Shown here piece after piece: positions 8,003 to 15,077 of a DNA stretch of 64,000 nt; position 1 is the stretch's first letter, and each line of letters starts with the position of its first letter. Position numbers and translations under genes: made by a program. This DNA comes from Lactobacillus sp. ESL0677 (lineage in GTDB: Bacteria > Bacillota > Bacilli > Lactobacillales > Lactobacillaceae): assembly GCF_029392875.1 (NCBI RefSeq), contig NZ_CP113946.1, positions 1,178,001 through 1,242,000 of the forward strand, read 5' to 3'. The notes below the pieces were generated by a model that searched no databases, had not been told where the DNA came from, and was given only the letters and a program-made list of their open reading frames with translations.

Positions 8003-8215
8003 CTAATCTTCCATTCCTAAAATTTTATAAATTTTCTTTCTAGTTTCTACATCGCGTGGAGTTGTACCTCCATGAATGGCTTGGCTGACTATTGACCGAT
8101 TTTTGTTAATCAATTCAGCCAAACTAGAAACGGTAAAGCCCTTATTAATCATTGCAGTCTTGATGTCGCGCTCAATCTGGAATGCTGCATTAGCTAAAAC
8201 CTGCTCTGTTGGCAT
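8003..8215 (-). CDS. XRE-type helix-turn-helix regulator, 70 aa
   Basis: From ATG 8215 (AAAGGAAG 9 bases upstream; a GTG three codons earlier is too close to the ribosome site) the protein reads MPTEQVLANAAFQIER and then the HTH KGFTVSSLAELINKNRSIVSQAIHGG (residues 25-50). This is a lambda-repressor-like fold with a short C-terminal tail. It is a likely Cro-like or accessory phage regulator. It is separated from the CI-operator region by two other genes, so it is not in the canonical Cro position. Confidence 0.7.
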   Translation of the reverse strand: MPTEQVLANAAFQIERDIKTAMINKGFTVSSLAELINKNRSIVSQAIHGGTTPRDVETRKKIYKILGMED

Positions 8216-8297
8216 AATTTTCACTTCCTTTCTAAAAAATATACACAGCTCCTGCCAATTAATGAGACAATCATTAGTAGAAAGGAGGTGATTTAAA

Positions 8298-8693
8298 ATG
8301 AAACTTAATAAAGAGTGTGTACGTAAAGTTCTTCTTTACATTGAAAAGAGCAATTACGGAGTTGCTATCGGATTTGATAATTTGGTCAACGACTTATCCA
8401 AATACGATAAAGATACAGTTTCATATACGTTACTTAAGTTAGAAGAAGCAAACTATATAAAAGCAAATCTTGACTCCGGAATGGCTGAAGACCATCGCAT
8501 TATTTTATCCGGTGGCACTATCAATGAAATTACTTGGTCTGGGCATCAATTCTTAGATACTATTAGAGATCCTAAAATTTGGTCTAAGACTAAAGAAGTA
8601 GCAAATAAGCTAGAAGATATTTCAATAACTTTGCTATCCAAAATTGCAGTAACAGTTATTGAAGACGTAATCACTGGAAAAATCATTTTGTAG
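8298..8693 (+). CDS. DUF2513-type phage protein
   Basis: The product of 131 residues starts MKLNKECVRKVLLYIEKSNYG, shows a winged-helix-like VSYTLLKLEEANYIKA (residues 41-56), and has a central LSGGTINEITWSGHQFLDTIRDPKIWSKTKE, the hallmark of DUF2513. These proteins are common in prophages and mobile elements of Firmicutes. A role in DNA binding is suspected from the winged-helix pattern but not established. The ribosome site AAAGGAGGTG is strong. It faces the small membrane protein gene 8683-8913 and overlaps it by 11 bases at the 3' ends. Confidence 0.75.
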   Translation: MKLNKECVRKVLLYIEKSNYGVAIGFDNLVNDLSKYDKDTVSYTLLKLEEANYIKANLDSGMAEDHRIILSGGTINEITWSGHQFLDTIRDPKIWSKTKEVANKLEDISITLLSKIAVTVIEDVITGKIIL

Positions 8694-8913
8694 TATGTGC
8701 TTTTTGCTTAAGCTTGCGTTTTAATTCTCGTCTAGCATAGTGAATGAATAGTACAAAAATTACTATCGTAAACACTAATAGCACCGTTCCTATTCCCAGT
8801 AGGAATAGTGCTATTTTTGATTTCCAAACTAGATAAGCTATTAAAAACACCGAATCAAAAATAAATGAAATAACCACCCAAAAAAGTGCTACACATCCTT
8901 CTTCTTTTTTCAT
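8683..8913 (-). CDS. Small two-span membrane protein, 76 aa
   Basis: Two hydrophobic spans are present: CVALFWVVISFIFDSVFLIAYL (7-28) and IALFLLGIGTVLLVFTIVIFVLF (33-55). A basic tail ARRELKRKLKQKAHTTK follows, which would face the cytoplasm by the positive-inside rule. It has a good AAAGGAGG ribosome site and lies first on the minus strand beside the operator region, where Cro is usual. It may be a superinfection-exclusion or toxin-like membrane protein. Coding evidence is only moderate because a plus-strand terminator lies within it. Confidence 0.5.
   Translation of the reverse strand: MKKEEGCVALFWVVISFIFDSVFLIAYLVWKSKIALFLLGIGTVLLVFTIVIFVLFIHYARRELKRKLKQKAHTTK
8777..8819 (+). terminator. 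Intrinsic terminator for the DUF2513 gene, inside the convergent gene
   Basis: AATAGCAC pairs with GTGCTATT, and inside that TTCCTA pairs with TAGGAA, followed by TTTTTGA. It lies about 85 bases after the DUF2513 stop on the plus strand. It is a strong two-part stem and is embedded in the coding region of the opposite-strand membrane protein. Confidence 0.6.
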
Positions 8914-9182
8914 GTCCTCGCCTCCTTTCTATAAATCTGTTAATAATTCTGTCAATAAATTACTAAAACATATTGACAATTATTAGCGAAAACACTAATA
9001 TAAAAGCGTAACAAATAAAGCAATTAAGGCGCATCCCCATGCAATTCTTAACACTTTTTTGTTTACTTAAAAACGTTAGTAATTTCGTTGACAAATATAT
9101 TAAAGCGCGTTTTCGCTAAATAGTCAATAATATTTTAGCGAATTCACTAAAATATTTTGTCAAGGATTGGAGAAACCTTGAT
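8914..9182. promoter_or_regulatory. Prophage immunity control region with repressor operators
   Basis: This gene-free stretch between the leftward gene at 8913 and the repressor at 9183 holds two matching 16-base operators: TTAGCGAAAACACTAA (8983-8998) and TTAGCGAATTCACTAA (9135-9150). Each has near-perfect halves TTAGYG. Two weaker sites match about 12 of 16: 9075-9090 (TTAGTAATTTCGTTGA) and 9104-9119 (ending TTTTCGCTAA). A TTGACA lies at 9088-9093 within this cluster and another, TTGACA on the minus strand, at 8950-8955. It is probably the genetic switch with divergent promoters; the exact -10 boxes are not clear to me. Confidence 0.7.
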
Positions 9183-9533
9183 ATGAATACATTCGAGCGA
9201 ATAAAAGAATTGACTAAGCAACAACATTTAACTTTAGCAAAAGTGAACGAACAAGCTGGGATAGGTACAAATTCAATTTATCGTTGGAAAACGCAAACGC
9301 CAACCAGCGACAATTTGCAAAAGGTTGCCCAAGTCCTTCATACGTCCACAGATTATCTACTAGGTAATACTGATGACCCCTCACCTGTTTCGAAGAAGGA
9401 GCAGAATCCCTTTGTCGATATTGCAGACGATGAAAAAATCTATGCTTATCGTGGTAAGCCTATTCCCAAGGAGTACTTAGACGTTATCCGCAGTTTAATG
9501 GATTCAGACATTAAAAAAGGTAAAGACAGATAA
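9183..9533 (+). CDS. CI-like phage repressor (XRE family)
   Basis: The N-terminal HTH runs over residues 1-60 (FERIKELTKQQHLTLAKVNE, then IGTNSIYRWKTQTPTSDNLQKVAQVLHTSTDYLLG), ending in the DYLLG motif common to lactobacillus phage repressors. The tail (residues 61-116) is charged and has no S24 protease domain, so inactivation would rely on the adjacent ImmA-like peptidase rather than self-cleavage. It is divergent from the lytic arm across the operator region, the canonical position. It probably binds the TTAGYG sites in 8983-9150. No coupling gap: the next gene starts 2 bases after its stop. Confidence 0.88.
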   Translation: MNTFERIKELTKQQHLTLAKVNEQAGIGTNSIYRWKTQTPTSDNLQKVAQVLHTSTDYLLGNTDDPSPVSKKEQNPFVDIADDEKIYAYRGKPIPKEYLDVIRSLMDSDIKKGKDR

Positions 9534-9534
9534 A

Positions 9535-9942
9535 ATGAATGATTTAATATCTTATCTTTTAAATTACGCCTTTGACCATGGAATTAGTTACTCGCTAGTT
9601 TACGAAGATCCAGATTACCCTTCAGCAGCTTTTCCAGAAAAAAGATTTATTGTAATCAATATGAATTGTAAAAATCCCAAAGAATTACCGTTCATCATCG
9701 GCCATGAAATTGGCCATATTATGAACGGCGATGATGGACTGCAATTTTACTGCGATACTGTTTCAACTTCAGTTGAACATCATGCCGATCTAAAGTCATT
9801 AAAAGTGATTTTTGATTATGCAGCATTACAATATGATAGCTTCAATGAACCTATTCAGTTTATGCAGCAATATGGCATACCCTACCGTATGCTTAACGAC
9901 ACTGCAAAATTGTTTAGAGACAATGACGATTTATTTTTTTAA
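9535..9942 (+). CDS. ImmA/IrrE-type metallo-endopeptidase
   Basis: The 135-residue protein contains the zinc motif HEIGH (residues 57-61) in the context IIGHEIGHIMNGDD. A downstream HHADLKSLKVI segment could supply the third ligand. ImmA peptidases of Gram-positive mobile elements cleave the partner repressor after DNA damage to trigger excision. It follows the CI-like gene with a 2-base gap, as expected of the repressor/anti-repressor protease pair. The length is shorter than typical ImmA (about 150-170) but the core is intact. Confidence 0.85.
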   Translation: MNDLISYLLNYAFDHGISYSLVYEDPDYPSAAFPEKRFIVINMNCKNPKELPFIIGHEIGHIMNGDDGLQFYCDTVSTSVEHHADLKSLKVIFDYAALQYDSFNEPIQFMQQYGIPYRMLNDTAKLFRDNDDLFF

Positions 9943-9999
9943 TTCACTAAAAAAGTCCTCTGCTTAATGCAAAAGACTCTATGAAAGGAAGCGAATAAA

Positions 10000-10119
10000 A
10001 TGTCCGACAATAATTTACGTTCGTATACACCCAGTAAACATCAACAACATTCAACCAAAAAGCTAACAACTGGGAATGGGACTAATCCTAACAAGTCAAC
10101 TCCTAAGCCAAAAAAGTAA
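10000..10119 (+). CDS. Small basic phage protein, 39 aa
   Basis: ATG 10000 follows GAAAGGAAGCG and gives MSDNNLRSYTPSKHQQHSTK, ending STPKPKK. It is very polar, lysine/asparagine-rich and probably unstructured. Short proteins of this kind are often found after the ImmA gene in lactobacillus prophages, but I recognise no function. Confidence is limited by length. Confidence 0.4.
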   Translation: MSDNNLRSYTPSKHQQHSTKKLTTGNGTNPNKSTPKPKK

Positions 10120-10124
10120 TTAAT

Positions 10125-10775
10125 TTACTTGGGACATAATACTATCATAATAAATTTTTGCTTTAAATTGATATGTTGATAAATATTATAGCTCTTAAAT
10201 TTTGTATCTTTATCAGCCTGAATATTATGTTCCATTTCTTTATAGCTAGGCTGAGTTTCTCCCTCTATATCATTGAATGGTATTAAATTTAAAGAATAGT
10301 TACCATCTGTGTCATCGGAGAACCTTTCAGCCTGACCAAATCCTATCGGATTCTTTTCTAAATCATACAAGTATACTGCTGGCGCCTCTTTACCTTCATT
10401 AGCAAAGAAAGACCATGGCTCGCCTTGAGTAATTGAAGTATTTTGATTGGCATTTAGTATCAGGTTAATCAGCCAATAGACTAACTTGGTGACAGGTTTA
10501 CCAAAAATAAGTGTAACCAGAAAAGTTAAACCAAAAGTTATAATCATTGTCGCTATTATTAGCCAATTACCATTTAACCAAGTGTGCAATAATTGCTGAA
10601 TTCCTAAATAAAAAGCAAAGTCTGGTATTGAACATAACAGTGATGAAAATAATATTTCACTTTGACTTTTACTAGTTGTATCTCTCAGGCCTAGCTTATC
10701 AACAACCCAAAAGTTTATGTAGCCTAAGCCACCGGCTGTTAAGAGCGTGGCTACTAATTGATTAATGTTATTCAT
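10125..10775 (-). CDS. Unknown prophage membrane protein with cytosolic domain, 216 aa
   Basis: Three hydrophobic segments are seen in the first 110 residues (about 8-27, 41-66 and 69-91, with more at 96-108). After them come about 105 polar residues with WSFFANEGKEAPAVYLYD and NPIGFGQAERFSDD, a beta-rich soluble domain. The layout resembles DUF6338-type membrane proteins, though I am not sure of the match. It is on the minus strand inside the plus-strand lysogeny block, with its own GGAGG ribosome site and a TATAAT just upstream, so it is an independently expressed cargo gene. Superinfection exclusion or anti-phage activity is a hypothesis from context only. Confidence 0.6.
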   Translation of the reverse strand: MNNINQLVATLLTAGGLGYINFWVVDKLGLRDTTSKSQSEILFSSLLCSIPDFAFYLGIQQLLHTWLNGNWLIIATMIITFGLTFLVTLIFGKPVTKLVYWLINLILNANQNTSITQGEPWSFFANEGKEAPAVYLYDLEKNPIGFGQAERFSDDTDGNYSLNLIPFNDIEGETQPSYKEMEHNIQADKDTKFKSYNIYQHINLKQKFIMIVLCPK

Positions 10776-10843
10776 AGTTTATCCTCCATCACTATTATAC
10801 TCAAAACATCAAACGAGTGTTTGCATGAAAGGGAATTAATTAA

Positions 10844-11014
10844 ATGTCGACTGAAGAAAGATTAAATACTGTACTTGAAAAGATAAGAACCTATCAATTG
10901 GATCACGGCGATTCTGCTGATGATGTTGGTGACCTTCCTGAAGATTTAGAATCTGAATTTGAAGAAGCCTTAAGTGACTACCAAATAGATCACCCAGGAT
11001 CCTCTATGAATTAA
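10844..11014 (+). CDS. Small acidic prophage protein, 56 aa
   Basis: ATG 10844 gives MSTEERLNTVLEKIRTYQLD, ending SDYQIDHPGSSMN. It is very acidic (GDSADDVGDLPEDLESEFEE) with no known motif. It has two internal copies of a short pattern, TYQLDHG and DYQIDHP, about 30 residues apart, suggesting a small duplication. The ribosome site is AAAGGGAA, about 10 bases from the ATG. It is the first of three plus-strand small genes before the integrase. Confidence 0.5.
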   Translation: MSTEERLNTVLEKIRTYQLDHGDSADDVGDLPEDLESEFEEALSDYQIDHPGSSMN

Positions 11015-11029
11015 CAAAAGATAAGAGTT

Positions 11030-11206
11030 ATGAAAGGATTTTTTTCTGGCATTTGGACCGTATTCGGATTAATTTGTTTATGGATTTTTTACATGATATT
11101 TTCAATTAATTGGGTTCATGTAATTGAATTTGTAATTGTGCTATTTATCATAATTTGCATAATAGACCATTATCGAGACAAAAAATGCGTGAAAAATTCT
11201 AGTTAA
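11030..11206 (+). CDS. Small two-span membrane protein, 58 aa
   Basis: ATG 11030 gives MKGFFSGIWTVFGLICLWIF followed by a second hydrophobic span (FVIVLFIIICII) and a charged tail DHYRDKKCVKNSS. Two spans with a short loop (NWVHVIE) fit a small integral membrane protein. It starts 15 bases after the previous stop. The ribosome site is weak (AAGAG). The function is unknown. It is of a kind with superinfection-exclusion proteins. Confidence 0.45.
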   Translation: MKGFFSGIWTVFGLICLWIFYMIFSINWVHVIEFVIVLFIIICIIDHYRDKKCVKNSS

Positions 11207-11268
11207 CTATTATGTCCACAAAGCCAGTGACAATAAACCTACGGCGATGTTTTTGAAGGAGTTTTTGT

Positions 11269-11646
11269 ATGAAAACTACAAAGTTAACAGTCGGAATAAT
11301 ACAGATGATACTTGCAGCATTTATTTTGCTACAGTCATGTGCAGTTGGTACATCACACGCATTTGAGAATAAGACTAGTGATGCTGGCGGAACGGCAGGA
11401 TTATTCGTGGCAATTTTGTTTTTAGCAACCGGTATTGTTTATGTTGCTTCTCGTAAAAGTCAAAAACTTGGCGGTGATATTGCAGGATTAATTATGATGT
11501 TGATTGCTTGGATCATGGGAATCACTAATGCTCATGATTATGGTGATTTACAAATCTGGGGTTGGCTTGCATTTATCATCGGTGTCGGTTTCTTTGTATG
11601 GCATTTAATTGCTAATAAAAAAGCAAAAAATAATAACGCTAAATAA
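11269..11646 (+). CDS. Multi-span membrane protein, 125 aa
   Basis: Four hydrophobic segments are seen: residues 5-24, 43-62, 68-87 and 95-115, with a lysine/asparagine tail ANKKAKNNNAK. The first segment ends LLQSC, which only loosely resembles a lipobox. A good ribosome site (GAAGGAG) precedes the ATG. Such small DUF308-like hydrophobic proteins are common between the CI and integrase genes of lactobacillus prophages. The role is unknown. Confidence 0.6.
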   Translation: MKTTKLTVGIIQMILAAFILLQSCAVGTSHAFENKTSDAGGTAGLFVAILFLATGIVYVASRKSQKLGGDIAGLIMMLIAWIMGITNAHDYGDLQIWGWLAFIIGVGFFVWHLIANKKAKNNNAK

Positions 11647-11672
11647 TAATCATTAAACAAAAAATCAGTAAA

Positions 11673-11706
11673 GAATTCTGTCGGCAAACTTCATTCTTTA
11701 CTGATT
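11673..11706 (+). terminator. Perfect 14-bp stem before the integrase gene
   Basis: AATCAGTAAAGAAT (11673-11686) pairs perfectly with ATTCTTTACTGATT (11693-11706) around a 6-base loop. No T tract follows, so on the plus strand it is a stable hairpin rather than a standard terminator; on the minus strand it is followed by TTTTTTG. It may separate the membrane-protein gene from int or serve in recombination. Confidence 0.45.
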
Positions 11707-11769
11707 AATCAAATATTGCGCTATTTGTGCGCTCAAATCTTATTTTATCACAATAAGGAGGATTTTGTT

Positions 11770-12906
11770 ATGCCTAAAAGATTGAATAAGGAGATCAAAG
11801 AATATAGCCTCAAATCCGGTAAAAAAAGATGGAAGTTTCAAACTTATTTAGGACAAGATGCAAATGGTAAGCGCATCAGCGTGACACGTCAAGGCTTTAA
11901 GAATTATACCGAAGCTATCTCAGCTTATAATAAGCTAAAGCTTCAGGGTTCTGAAAATCATTACAAGCGGCCTAATCAGATTAAAACCGATGAAATGTAT
12001 CAAATTTGGTTTGAAGATTACAAAGGTCAGGTCAAAGAATCATCAGCCAATAAGAATTATGAAGTTTATAAAAATCATGTACAGCCAATCTTTGGCAACA
12101 TTTACATGGATAAAATTCAAGTTAAAGATGTACAGCACTTTGCTAATGAAAAAGCAAAACAAATTGTTAAATATAAGGATGCTGTTAGACAATTAAATAT
12201 TTTGTTTGAATATGCTATCAGATTTGGTTATGTGCAAGATAATCCTGTTAAGCGAATAATTATGCCTAAGAAGACTTCTCGGCCTCGTAGGGACGTAAAA
12301 CATAATGTTTACACCAGAAAAGAATTAACTGACTTTTTAACTGCGGCAGAAGAATATGGATTACGGGCTTATACATACTTTAAAATAATCTCATCAACTG
12401 GCTTGCGTAAATCCGAAGCTTTAGCTCTAACTTGGAAAGACATTAATCTAAAGCAAAATAAAATCGACGTAAATAAGACGCTTGCTTACGGTTACAATAG
12501 TAAATTATTAGTTCAAAAGCCCAAGAGTCAAATGTCAATTAGGACTTTACCGATTAATCCTAATCTAAAAGATGTTTTAATCAAATACCGTGAGCACGAA
12601 TTAAACCAGCCTTTAGTTTGTGATAAATTATTTCATACTTTTAATGGCGCATATTTAAGACTCAGCAAACCAGATCAATGGTTACAAGCAATATACAAAA
12701 AGAACCCGAAATTAAAGCATATAACCCTACATGGATTTCGTCACACTTTTGCAACTTTGTTAATTAGTGAAACCAATGTTAAGCCTAAAACAGTCCAAAT
12801 GCTAATGGGTCATGAAACGATCACTATGACTATGGACATTTACACGCATCTTACAAATAAAAACAAAAAAGATGCTAGGGATGCAGTCAATTTCCTTAAT
12901 ATCTAG
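11770..12906 (+). CDS. int: Phage tyrosine integrase
   Basis: The ATG at 11770 has AAGGAGG 8 bases upstream and gives 378 residues. The AP2-like arm-binding domain (about 1-60) and SAM-like core-binding domain (70-165) precede the catalytic domain. The catalytic residues are R213 (TGLRKSE), H321 and R324 (HGFRHTF), H348 (MGHET) and Y358 (DIYTH). It integrates and excises the phage at its att site. It is the last plus-strand prophage gene, as expected beside attP. An in-frame extension from 11716 has no ribosome site. The family is certain; the attachment site is not determined. Confidence 0.95.
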   Translation: MPKRLNKEIKEYSLKSGKKRWKFQTYLGQDANGKRISVTRQGFKNYTEAISAYNKLKLQGSENHYKRPNQIKTDEMYQIWFEDYKGQVKESSANKNYEVYKNHVQPIFGNIYMDKIQVKDVQHFANEKAKQIVKYKDAVRQLNILFEYAIRFGYVQDNPVKRIIMPKKTSRPRRDVKHNVYTRKELTDFLTAAEEYGLRAYTYFKIISSTGLRKSEALALTWKDINLKQNKIDVNKTLAYGYNSKLLVQKPKSQMSIRTLPINPNLKDVLIKYREHELNQPLVCDKLFHTFNGAYLRLSKPDQWLQAIYKKNPKLKHITLHGFRHTFATLLISETNVKPKTVQMLMGHETITMTMDIYTHLTNKNKKDARDAVNFLNI

Positions 12907-13098
12907 TAAGCAATCTTTAAAACTTTATTCTGTGCTTTTTCTGTGGAATTAAATTTTTGAGTCTGAAATCCCTTAATATAAGCGATAATTGAGTAAATAA
13001 AGGAGACCTGTACTCTCCTTAAATATAGGTAGATAAATACTGATATAACAGCGTTTATTAAGAGCACTGCACGCTAAATGCATGCCAAACCAAAAAAA
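12907..13098. other. Presumed attachment-site side of the prophage
   Basis: No gene is seen between the integrase stop and 13098. An inverted repeat AAGGAGA/TCTCCTT lies at 13000-13020. The att core cannot be named, because the left prophage end is outside the window and no flanking duplication can be compared. No tRNA 3' end is visible here. Confidence 0.4.
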
Positions 13099-13127
13099 GC
13101 AGTTTCTTTTATGAAATTGCTTTTTTT
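13099..13127 (+). terminator. Intrinsic terminator
   Basis: GCAGTTTC (13099-13106) pairs with GAAATTGC (13113-13120) and is followed by seven T residues. Seven A residues precede the stem, so it can act in both directions. No gene ends immediately upstream other than the integrase. Confidence 0.75.
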
Positions 13128-13386
13128 CTGTTCAAATTTATTAATTATTTGTTTAACTCATTTTCACGTTGCGCTAAATAATCTTCAATATTTTTCAATG
13201 TCCTCCTCAATGGCTAAATTTAAAATAAAACTGTTTGCTACGTTATTTTCTCTCTATTTTTACAAAATAGTTACAAAAAATGCTGATTTCTTAAGTTTTA
13301 TTCAAGACCAGCTTTAAACGGTACATACCAGCCTTAAAATGCTGATAAAATAGCTCTAGTAAGTATTTCTAGGTAGTGATTTATAT

Positions 13387-13968
13387 ATGCAAACAAGTAT
13401 TTGGTTTGCGGTGCTGTCCGCTCTTATTTTGCTAATTCTTATTGTTAACATTCGCAATTCACGTCGCTTCAATCTCTTTGATCATTGGCTGCATCACAAG
13501 TTAGTCAGAAACCACGATGGTTTCAGTTGGCAAATCGTTGCGTTTATTAACGATCCTAAGTTAATGGTAGTTTGGGACATTTTGCTTGCAAGCTTTCTCA
13601 TTAATGAAGAAAGAAATATCATTGCACTTTGGGTAATTGCCACATTGGGTTTTACTGATATTACGGGAATTTTACTCAAGCGTTGGATGCATCGCAAGCG
13701 CCCGATTGAACATTCTGATTTAGAGGATGGCTATAGTTTTCCTAGTGGCCATGTCTTGGGAGCCACTTGCATGGTACTAATTATCCTGCAGGTTTTCGGC
13801 AAGAAACTTGCTAGTTGGCTAGTTATTGCATTAGGAATAATTTGGTTAATGGTTGTCATTTCCCGCTTAAGCCTTAAGGCACATTATCCTTCTGACATTA
13901 TTGGTGCAACGAGCTTAGCCATCTTTTGTTTTACAATTTCACAGCAAATATTATTAGCCATTATTTAA
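13387..13968 (+). CDS. PAP2-family lipid phosphatase
   Basis: The 193-residue membrane protein carries all three PAP2 motifs: K98-x6-R105P106, PSGH (119-122) and SR-x5-H-x3-D (S159R160, H166, D170). Hydrophobic segments at 5-21, 57-72, 78-96, 125-140 and 145-160 fit the six-helix fold. It would remove phosphate from lipid phosphates such as phosphatidic acid or undecaprenyl diphosphate at the membrane. Its bacterial relatives include bacitracin-resistance UppP-type enzymes; the substrate is not shown here. It is a monocistronic gene with a terminator shared with degV. Confidence 0.85.
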   Translation: MQTSIWFAVLSALILLILIVNIRNSRRFNLFDHWLHHKLVRNHDGFSWQIVAFINDPKLMVVWDILLASFLINEERNIIALWVIATLGFTDITGILLKRWMHRKRPIEHSDLEDGYSFPSGHVLGATCMVLIILQVFGKKLASWLVIALGIIWLMVVISRLSLKAHYPSDIIGATSLAIFCFTISQQILLAII

Positions 13969-13972
13969 AAAA

Positions 13973-13999
13973 GGCAGGTTTCAATTCGAAACCTGTCTT
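13973..13999. terminator. Bidirectional terminator between PAP2 and degV
   Basis: GGCAGGTTTC (13973-13982) pairs with GAAACCTGTC (13988-13997), flanked by an A run on the left and a seven-T run on the right. It can end the plus-strand PAP2 transcript and the minus-strand degV transcript. Confidence 0.85.
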
Positions 14000-14007
14000 T
14001 TTTTGCT

Positions 14008-14838
14008 TTATAAATCTTCAAAACCAATCATTAATCCGCCCTTTTCAGCGTAAAAGGTACATAAACCCTTCATCGAGCGAATAATTACTTGAGCTTGAGG
14101 ATATAGCTCAATAATCTTTTCTTTAAGTATCTTGGCGTCCTTTTCATTCTTGCAGTGATCAATAATTACTTGTCCACCCTGATATTTCATTTCAGTCATG
14201 CGCTTAATAACTTCTTTCAGCGCCCGCTTCATCCCTCGGACTTTTGCTAGTGGTTCTAATTTGCCTTCCTCGCTGGCAGTACCAACAAGGTCAATCTTCA
14301 GCATACGCGCAACCTTAGCAACAGCAGGACTAACACGGCCATTTAGCGATAAATTATGCAATGATTGCAAAATAAATAACAAATGGGTATGCGTTTTATA
14401 TTCCGAAATTTTTTGTTCTAAATCAACAAATCGCAATTTGCCATTAATCAATCGCTTAATTTCATTTAAAATAACAGACATTTCGGGACCAGCAGAACGA
14501 GAATCTACTACAATTACGTGACTGTTAGGATGTTTCTTTTCATACATCTCTTTTGCTTGAAACGCTGAAGAAAAACTGCCACTAAGACCGCTAGTAATCG
14601 TCATTAAAACTGCCCGATTACTGCCCTCTAATGCCTCAAGCCATTCATTAATGCTTGGACAAGATGTCTTACCAGCCTCAGTGTTCTTCGCCATCTCGGC
14701 AATTAGCTGATCAATGTCAAGTTGCTCGCCGTCAATAAAGTCTTGCCCAGCAATAGTCATTGTCAGTGGCACTACTTGTACCATTTGGTCGGTATTTTCG
14801 TTGGCACTAGAATCAATTATTAATTTTACTTCTTCCAT
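14008..14838 (-). CDS. DegV-family fatty-acid-binding protein
   Basis: The 276-residue protein begins VKLIIDSSANENTDQ and has the DegV order VVPLTMTIAGQDFIDGEQL, then MTITSGLSGSFSSAFQAKE (the SGLSGTYQ-type fatty acid-binding loop), VDSRSAGPEMSVI, and a long helical C-terminal half with LLFILQSLHNLSLNGRVSPA. DegV (FakB-like) proteins present fatty acids to the FakA kinase. The family is secure; direct partnership with FakA here is inferred. It is monocistronic on the minus strand. Confidence 0.88.
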   Translation of the reverse strand: MEEVKLIIDSSANENTDQMVQVVPLTMTIAGQDFIDGEQLDIDQLIAEMAKNTEAGKTSCPSINEWLEALEGSNRAVLMTITSGLSGSFSSAFQAKEMYEKKHPNSHVIVVDSRSAGPEMSVILNEIKRLINGKLRFVDLEQKISEYKTHTHLLFILQSLHNLSLNGRVSPAVAKVARMLKIDLVGTASEEGKLEPLAKVRGMKRALKEVIKRMTEMKYQGGQVIIDHCKNEKDAKILKEKIIELYPQAQVIIRSMKGLCTFYAEKGGLMIGFEDL

Positions 14839-14945
14839 TTATTGATACATCCTTAAATTAAATACAAAGTCAATTTATGAATTAGATTATATAGATAAAT
14901 AATAAAGCAAAACCGCCAAAAAAGCGATTAAAAATTTTTAATTTT

Positions 14946-14992
14946 AGAAATCGCTTTCAAATGTTTACAGAATCACAAAGTTAGGCTAAAAT
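14946..14992 (+). promoter_or_regulatory. Enolase promoter with upstream cre-like site
   Basis: TTTACA (14964-14969), a 17-base spacer and TAAAAT (14987-14992) form a good promoter about 85 bases before the eno start. AGAAATCGCTTTCA at 14946-14959 matches the cre consensus at about 12 of 14 positions just upstream of the -35, a position compatible with CcpA activation, as for glycolytic genes. Confidence 0.75.
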
Positions 14993-15077
14993 TTGTCATG
15001 TAGAGATGGAGCCAGTGCTCCAGCTAATGTATGTACAAAAAAGTTGTACAGCATTTATTATTCTAGGAGGTTTTTAG

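Noticed and set aside
12961..13025. Inverted repeat near 13000-13020 as the att core
   Set aside because: It is an inverted repeat, while an att core would be a direct repeat with the other prophage end, which is outside the window. It cannot be called.
13078..13317. Possible 79-residue plus-strand protein
   Set aside because: It runs straight through the terminator at 13099-13127, has no ribosome site, and has biased hydrophobic sequence without a family. It is more likely non-coding.
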